A stretch of DNA of 5,777 nucleotides from assembly GCA_903853735.1 (NCBI GenBank), contig CAINUH010000445.1, positions 1 through 5,777 on the forward strand, read 5' to 3'. A program made the position numbers and the translations under genes. Of this stretch, positions 1 to 2,898 are shown in pieces. Position 1 is the first letter of the stretch; the number at the start of each line of letters is the position of its first letter. The DNA comes from an uncultured Desulfomonile sp. (GTDB lineage Bacteria > Desulfobacterota > Desulfomonilia > Desulfomonilales > Desulfomonilaceae). Under the pieces are notes generated by a model that ran no database searches, was not told the origin of the DNA, and saw nothing but the letters and a program-made list of their open reading frames with translations.

Positions 1-542
1 CCGTCTTTTTCTACCTTATAACCAAGCGACTCGATTGTCGGCTTGTCGCCGCACATTTGAGCGGCTACGCCGGTCATCCCTGTACCGCAGAAGCCGTCAA
101 AGACCACGTCTCCCGGTTCGGTGTAATGCAGGATGTACCGCATGATGGCTTTGTGCGGCACCTTGGTGTGGTAGGAGTGGGCGTTGTAGATTGGGTCGTT
201 TTTACCCTCACTTACATCAGCCGCAAATGGCTCGCGCCGATAATTGTCAGTTGCGGGATTATAGGGTTTGCCGTAGTGCATGATGAAGTCGGCAATAAAT
301 GGGTTCGGGCAGGCGGTGTAGTATGGCGGGTCGGACAGCGCCAGGATGTTTTCGTCCGAGCCGATGGGGAATCCTTCGATCTTGCGGAACTCCGGGTCCT
401 TCAGCTTGTCTCGTAGAACGCCAAGGAAATGCTCCCGCCGCTCCTCGTCGTTCGCGAAGGTCATGCCGAGACATTCCACCGGCCCACTGGCGTTGGCTTC
501 CGATTCCAGATTCTCGACAAAAAGATCGCTCTGCTGGCTCAT
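1..542 (-). CDS. Amino-type DNA methyltransferase (N6-adenine or N4-cytosine), 3'-truncated by window edge
   Basis: Transfers a methyl group from S-adenosylmethionine to the exocyclic amine of a base in DNA. Only the first 180 codons are present; no stop occurs before the window edge. Translation starts ATG, then SQQSDLFVEN. Catalytic motif IV, DPPY, lies at residues 71-74 in the context LSDPPYYTACPNPF. SAM-binding motif I, FDGFCGTGMTG, lies at about 148-158 after HYTEPGDVV. Motif IV before motif I is the order of the beta class and of Pfam N6_N4_Mtase. Because both motifs fall in the first 160 residues, a long C-terminal part, probably including target recognition, should lie beyond position 1. 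The ATG is 3 bases after the HNH stop codon, with only a weak GGGA 6 bases upstream, so translation is probably coupled to the HNH gene. GC here is about 56% by hand count, against about 48% in the HNH gene. Beside nuclease genes its likely role is self-marking, as in restriction-modification; target and base are unknown. Confidence 0.9.
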   Translation of the reverse strand, partial: MSQQSDLFVENLESEANASGPVECLGMTFANDEERREHFLGVLRDKLKDPEFRKIEGFPIGSDENILALSDPPYYTACPNPFIADFIMHYGKPYNPATDNYRREPFAADVSEGKNDPIYNAHSYHTKVPHKAIMRYILHYTEPGDVVFDGFCGTGMTGVAAQMCGDKPTIESLGYKVEKD

Positions 543-545
543 AGT

Positions 546-1190
546 TCATCCCAATTTGCGAAGTTTCTTTTCCAAATAGTAGATGGCCACTGCGCAATAT
601 TCTTTAAGACAGCCGTCTGCATCTCGTAGATTCCATCGATCAATCAATGATTGAACTTCTCCCCGTGTGCGTGAGCCTTGATTAATTGATAGTGCCTGTG
701 TGACAGCTTTCCATACCGATTGCCTATTATTCTTCAATCGAACCCAGTTCAGATTGAGGATCGTATTGATCTCAACGTCGAATTGGATGTTGTCCGACCG
801 AATTGTTCCATCTCCTGCGTAGCGAATCCGCATGCGCGGTTGGTGAGTGAGATCGGCAGGGTTGCAGGAAATGTCACTGTCGGCTTTCAGTGTGTCACAA
901 TGTTGATCTCTTGAGGGACTGCCTTCATTGCCCGGACAACAGCCCAACATGTTGCCGTAGGCGAGATGCTCTCCAGGATATCCGGTCTGGCTGTGCCAGT
1001 GCTCCACTTTCATCGAGTCGGCGGTGATTCGTTGCATGCAATAGGCGCAGAGGTGGTCTTGTTCGGACAGAAGCGTTTCTCGAATCCTGTTCTTCACAGT
1101 CGTGAAGTTGTTTCCGTCGTAAATGGCTCCGGGTTGTGCTCGATACTGTAAGAGTTCGATGTGTTCCAGGCCCTTAGAAATGGCTCTCAT
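546..1190 (-). CDS. HNH endonuclease, TIGR02646 family (PtuB-like)
   Basis: A 214-residue protein with the pattern of the TIGR02646 family, the HNH partner of an ATPase in Septu (PtuB) and retron-Ec78-type systems. Visible motifs: MRAISKG at the N-terminus; zinc-type CAYC at 48-51; VEHW at 62-65, carrying the likely catalytic His64; NMLGCCPGNEG at 80-90 with Cys84 and Cys85; QHCDTLK at 96-102; and the NP pair at 110-111. The second half (about 138-214) is helical and ends KKLRKLG. Length is normal for the family, and all metal and catalytic positions I would expect are present, so it looks active. It would nick or cut nucleic acid in a complex with the ATPase encoded just upstream. The ATG lies in an ATGA overlap with the ATPase stop, behind a strong AAGGAG, so the two are made together in a set ratio. 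Family assignment is from motif recognition; cleavage target is not predictable. Confidence 0.88.
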   Translation of the reverse strand: MRAISKGLEHIELLQYRAQPGAIYDGNNFTTVKNRIRETLLSEQDHLCAYCMQRITADSMKVEHWHSQTGYPGEHLAYGNMLGCCPGNEGSPSRDQHCDTLKADSDISCNPADLTHQPRMRIRYAGDGTIRSDNIQFDVEINTILNLNWVRLKNNRQSVWKAVTQALSINQGSRTRGEVQSLIDRWNLRDADGCLKEYCAVAIYYLEKKLRKLG

Positions 1191-2488
1191 TCCTGCTCTC
1201 CTTCGTTAGGCTCCAGCATGGTAATGAGCGATTCGGCACGAACAAGTTCAGGGATGCTTCCTTTTAACTGACCCCGTAGTTCATCTATACGTGCCTTTGC
1301 CTCCGGAAATTGCTCGGAGTCGATCAGCCGAAAAATCTCCGTGAGCGTCTTTGCAACTTCCTGGTTGCGGCTTTGTGCCTCCATGTGTTCATCAAGGATT
1401 TCGGACGAATCAAGGCCCAATGCTTGTCCGGGTGTGGTAGACACGAGGCCGTGTAAGAATTCATCAACAGTGAGTCGTCGGATACACTGTGCGTCGACCT
1501 CGCCAAAAACTTGAGGGGAATGTGTGGAAACGATAAACTGACAGTTTGGGAATGTTCCTGTCAATTTCGAAACGACCCTACGCTGCCATGCGGGATGGAG
1601 ATGGAGGTCAATTTCGTCAATGAGCACGATACCTTCGCCTTGAAGCGAATCCTCTCTGTCCGGATTCGCAATAGCCAGCCTTCGGGCCAGATCACCGACC
1701 ATAGCAAACAGGCATTTTTCGCCGTCGGACATCTGATCCACGCGATATTTCTTTCCGTTCTTCGTGACCTCCATGCGCAATGGATTTCTCTTCACGGAAA
1801 TCCCCGAAAATTCCGGCAGGAAGCCCATAATGGCTTTGCGAACCGCACACAATTGTGGGTCCTCGGTGAGATTACCAGATTCTCGATAACGCTCGTTCTC
1901 AAGGTCTTCACGATTACGAAACCACTCGAAGAAATCCCGGAAATTGGCACCAACGGTGAAGGCGCTGTCGTAGGCATCCAATATATCGAAAGCGTGAGCT
2001 TTCCTGATTCTAAGAGGAATATCCAAGACGGAGCGATTGACGGGATAATAGACAAACAACGGGACATTGACCTGTCCGTTGCTCTGTCCAATCTGATTTC
2101 GCACCTCGCTTGCCCAGTTGTTCAGAGCGGTCAAAGAAGTCATGCCATGCAAGGGGTCTTTGGGATCAATATGCAGATTTCGTCCCTTGCGCACTTGTGT
2201 CAAGCGCCAGGAAATCTCCCTATGTTCTGGTGCTTCCATCCGGCACGTGAGTTCCAGCCAGGAAAATCTCTTTTCATTGTGTATGTCCGTGTCGAGGATT
2301 CGGCGACCACTTGCGTTGGGAGAGCGCAGCCGTGCAGCAGCCCAGGAAAGCAGAATTGCCAAGCCACCCAAGATAGACGTCTTGCCCGCGCCATTGACAC
2401 CCACGAGAAGATTGAGTCCGGGTTCCAGATCTATGGTGAGATCTCTGGCGCTTCGGAAATGAATAAGACGTAATCGTGTGGCTTTCAT
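1187..2488 (-). CDS. AAA/ABC-type ATPase, PtuA-like, partner of the HNH nuclease
   Basis: A 433-residue ATPase of the RecF/SMC/ABC-like AAA group used in OLD, Septu PtuA and retron effector modules. It opens MKATRLRLIHFRSARDLTID, the usual N-terminal beta strands. Walker A is GVNGAGKTS at 30-38. The ABC-type signature, MSDGEKCLF, is at 253-261. Walker B is GIVLIDEIDLHLHP at 286-299, with catalytic Glu292 followed by a D-loop. The H-loop, STHSPQV, is at 321-327. The stretch between Walker A and the signature is the family's variable insert. The C-terminus (about 364-433) is charged and helical, a candidate for dimerisation or HNH binding. No TOPRIM nuclease motif follows the ATPase, so it is not OLD; cleavage is presumably left to the HNH protein. 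All ATPase motifs are intact. The start is supported by GGAGGA 7 bases before the ATG. The gene overlaps the HNH gene by 4 bases, the classic arrangement of this pair. It is shorter than the retron Ec78 PtuA as I recall it. Confidence 0.9.
   Translation of the reverse strand: MKATRLRLIHFRSARDLTIDLEPGLNLLVGVNGAGKTSILGGLAILLSWAAARLRSPNASGRRILDTDIHNEKRFSWLELTCRMEAPEHREISWRLTQVRKGRNLHIDPKDPLHGMTSLTALNNWASEVRNQIGQSNGQVNVPLFVYYPVNRSVLDIPLRIRKAHAFDILDAYDSAFTVGANFRDFFEWFRNREDLENERYRESGNLTEDPQLCAVRKAIMGFLPEFSGISVKRNPLRMEVTKNGKKYRVDQMSDGEKCLFAMVGDLARRLAIANPDREDSLQGEGIVLIDEIDLHLHPAWQRRVVSKLTGTFPNCQFIVSTHSPQVFGEVDAQCIRRLTVDEFLHGLVSTTPGQALGLDSSEILDEHMEAQSRNQEVAKTLTEIFRLIDSEQFPEAKARIDELRGQLKGSIPELVRAESLITMLEPNEGEQE
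1198..1203 (-). promoter_or_regulatory. Ribosome binding site of the HNH gene
   Basis: AAGGAG on the minus strand, 7 bases before the ATG at 1190, inside the last codons of the ATPase gene. With the ATGA overlap it supports both own initiation and coupling, and it fixes the HNH start. Confidence 0.75.
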
Positions 2489-2495
2489 GGTTTAG

Positions 2496-2501
2496 TCCTC
2501 C
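2496..2501 (-). promoter_or_regulatory. Ribosome binding site of the ATPase gene
   Basis: GGAGGA on the minus strand with a 7-base spacer to the ATG at 2488. It is the strongest Shine-Dalgarno sequence around the gap, so the ATPase can be translated independently of the tiny frames upstream. It also confirms the start MKATRLRL. Confidence 0.8.
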
Positions 2502-2513
2502 GTTCAGCGAATC

Positions 2514-2642
2514 TTAAAGGGGCCAACGCCAAGCCCAACATATTCTCGGCGTCATGAAAATGTTGGGCTTGGTTGTAGCAAAGAACTTTGTGCCGCGTTT
2601 GGTCAGTTGTTCAGCATCCATGGTATTCACTCTCGCTTTCAT
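2514..2642 (-). CDS. Possible small ORF of 42 residues containing the inverted repeat
   Basis: The ATG overlaps the stop of the preceding 53-residue frame as ATGA, and the frame ends TAA 25 bases before the ATPase start. A second Met at residue 8 ([14 protein letters not shown]) is an alternative start. GAGG lies about 11 bases before the first ATG, a loose spacing. The second half (from about residue 25, [17 protein letters not shown]) is encoded by the 13-bp inverted repeat and its flank, so it probably reflects repeat DNA rather than selected protein; Trp-rich tails of this kind are common where repeats are translated by chance. I recognise no family. Either a repeat has inserted into the end of a small gene, or the frame is fortuitous. 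Confidence 0.25.
   Translation of the reverse strand: MKARVNTMDAEQLTKRGTKFFATTKPNIFMTPRICWAWRWPL
2529..2572. repeat. Perfect 13-bp inverted repeat with 18-base loop
   Basis: CCAAGCCCAACAT at 2529-2541 is the exact reverse complement of ATGTTGGGCTTGG at 2560-2572. A hairpin of 13 pairs forms on either strand, extendable by one G-U pair in the plus-strand RNA. There is no T run directly after it on either strand, so a standard intrinsic terminator is unlikely. The TGTTGGG-type arms resemble short palindromic intergenic repeats (REP-like) scattered in many bacterial genomes; that is an impression, not a search result. In the mRNA it would sit 41 bases upstream of the ATPase ATG. Confidence 0.85.
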
Positions 2643-2800
2643 TCGAGAATAATCCTCACTTTTTGCGGCTCCTTGCCTTTGGTGAGTTGATCCAGGTATT
2701 CCTCGAATCGCTTCCTCATCTCTACCGGGGTGGCCGGTGAGCCGCTTTTTGAGTTTCTGGTTCCTGGTTTTGGGTTCCTGGTTCTGAGTTGGTTAGGCAA
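2639..2800 (-). CDS. Possible small ORF of 53 residues, TTG start
   Basis: The proposed start is TTG at 2800, 6 bases after AAGGGAG. It overlaps the end of the preceding 34-residue frame by 8 bases (TTGCCTAA), and its own stop overlaps the next ATG. Residues 1-24 are low-complexity and basic ([15 protein letters not shown]), encoded largely by the 14-bp tandem repeat. Residues 25-53 look like ordinary protein: [18 protein letters not shown] is a charged amphipathic helix, followed by [11 protein letters not shown] and the stop. That split suggests the C-terminal tail of a larger lost protein joined to repeat DNA, or a short helical protein starting at the internal ATG (residue 28). No family recognised. 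Confidence 0.35.
   Translation of the reverse strand: MPNQLRTRNPKPGTRNSKSGSPATPVEMRKRFEEYLDQLTKGKEPQKVRIILE
2756..2783. repeat. 14-bp tandem direct repeat, two copies
   Basis: On the minus strand AACCAGGAACCCAA is followed directly by AACCAGGAACCAGA. The copies match at 12 of 14 positions, with the 11-base core AACCAGGAACC identical. The repeat lies in the first half of the 53-residue frame and explains its low-complexity peptide. It is probably slippage-type intergenic sequence. Confidence 0.7.
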
Positions 2801-2897
2801 ACTTGACTCCCTTCTGGTCGGACTTTGCGAGGTAACGAATGAATCCTCCGATCAAGTTTCCGGTTAGCTTTCGATCACTACCCATTTGTTTTACCAT
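2793..2897 (-). CDS. Possible small ORF of 34 residues directly after the nuclease-helicase gene
   Basis: Stop and start are nearly fused: the big gene ends TAG, then one T, then ATG. This is an arrangement for termination-reinitiation, since no good Shine-Dalgarno precedes it. The peptide starts [11 protein letters not shown] and has an amphipathic helix, [16 protein letters not shown], followed by a basic tail ending KGVKFA. Met5 could also be used. The [13 protein letters not shown] helix with a KGxKF ending recalls the last helix of four-helix-bundle proteins of the 23S rRNA intervening-sequence group. If so, this would be a C-terminal remnant. That is an impression from memory of the family, not a match I could test; a genuine short coupled peptide remains possible. 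Confidence 0.35.
   Translation of the reverse strand: MVKQMGSDRKLTGNLIGGFIRYLAKSDQKGVKFA
2807..2813 (-). promoter_or_regulatory. Ribosome binding site that suggests the TTG start of the 53-residue frame
   Basis: AAGGGAG on the minus strand, 6 bases before the TTG at 2800. It is the main reason to consider a non-ATG start there; without it the first ATG is residue 28. Confidence 0.4.
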
Positions 2898-2898
2898 A

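Larger units (their letters stand above)
2489..2898. other. 410-base gap between the nuclease-helicase and ATPase genes
   Basis: This is the only stretch without a clear gene. It holds three tiny overlapping minus-strand frames, a 14-bp tandem repeat, a 13-bp inverted repeat and the ATPase ribosome binding site, each listed separately. I see no reverse transcriptase, no tRNA, no convincing -35/-10 promoter and no hairpin followed by a T run. It could be a decayed gene region or a set of small genes. Confidence 0.7.

Noticed and set aside
57..597. Several open frames overlapping the methyltransferase start, on both strands
   Set aside because: The minus-strand frame from 542 carries DPPY and FxGxG motifs in the right context; the others have no recognisable domain and arise from its GC-rich codons.
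1511..2473. Long plus-strand open frame of 320 codons
   Set aside because: It lies fully antisense to the ATPase gene, whose Walker A, signature, Walker B and H-loop are all intact. The plus-strand peptide shows no domain and no ribosome binding site that I can see.
2529..2580. Inverted repeat as an intrinsic terminator
   Set aside because: The stem is strong but no T run follows it on either strand. Downstream genes overlap tightly and the ATPase has its own strong ribosome binding site.
2756..2783. CRISPR array
   Set aside because: The two 14-bp copies are adjacent with no spacers and are imperfect, so this is a simple tandem repeat.
2489..2898. Retron ncRNA (msr-msd) in the gap
   Set aside because: There is no reverse transcriptase gene, and the only inverted repeat has an 18-base loop, too short to enclose msr and msd.
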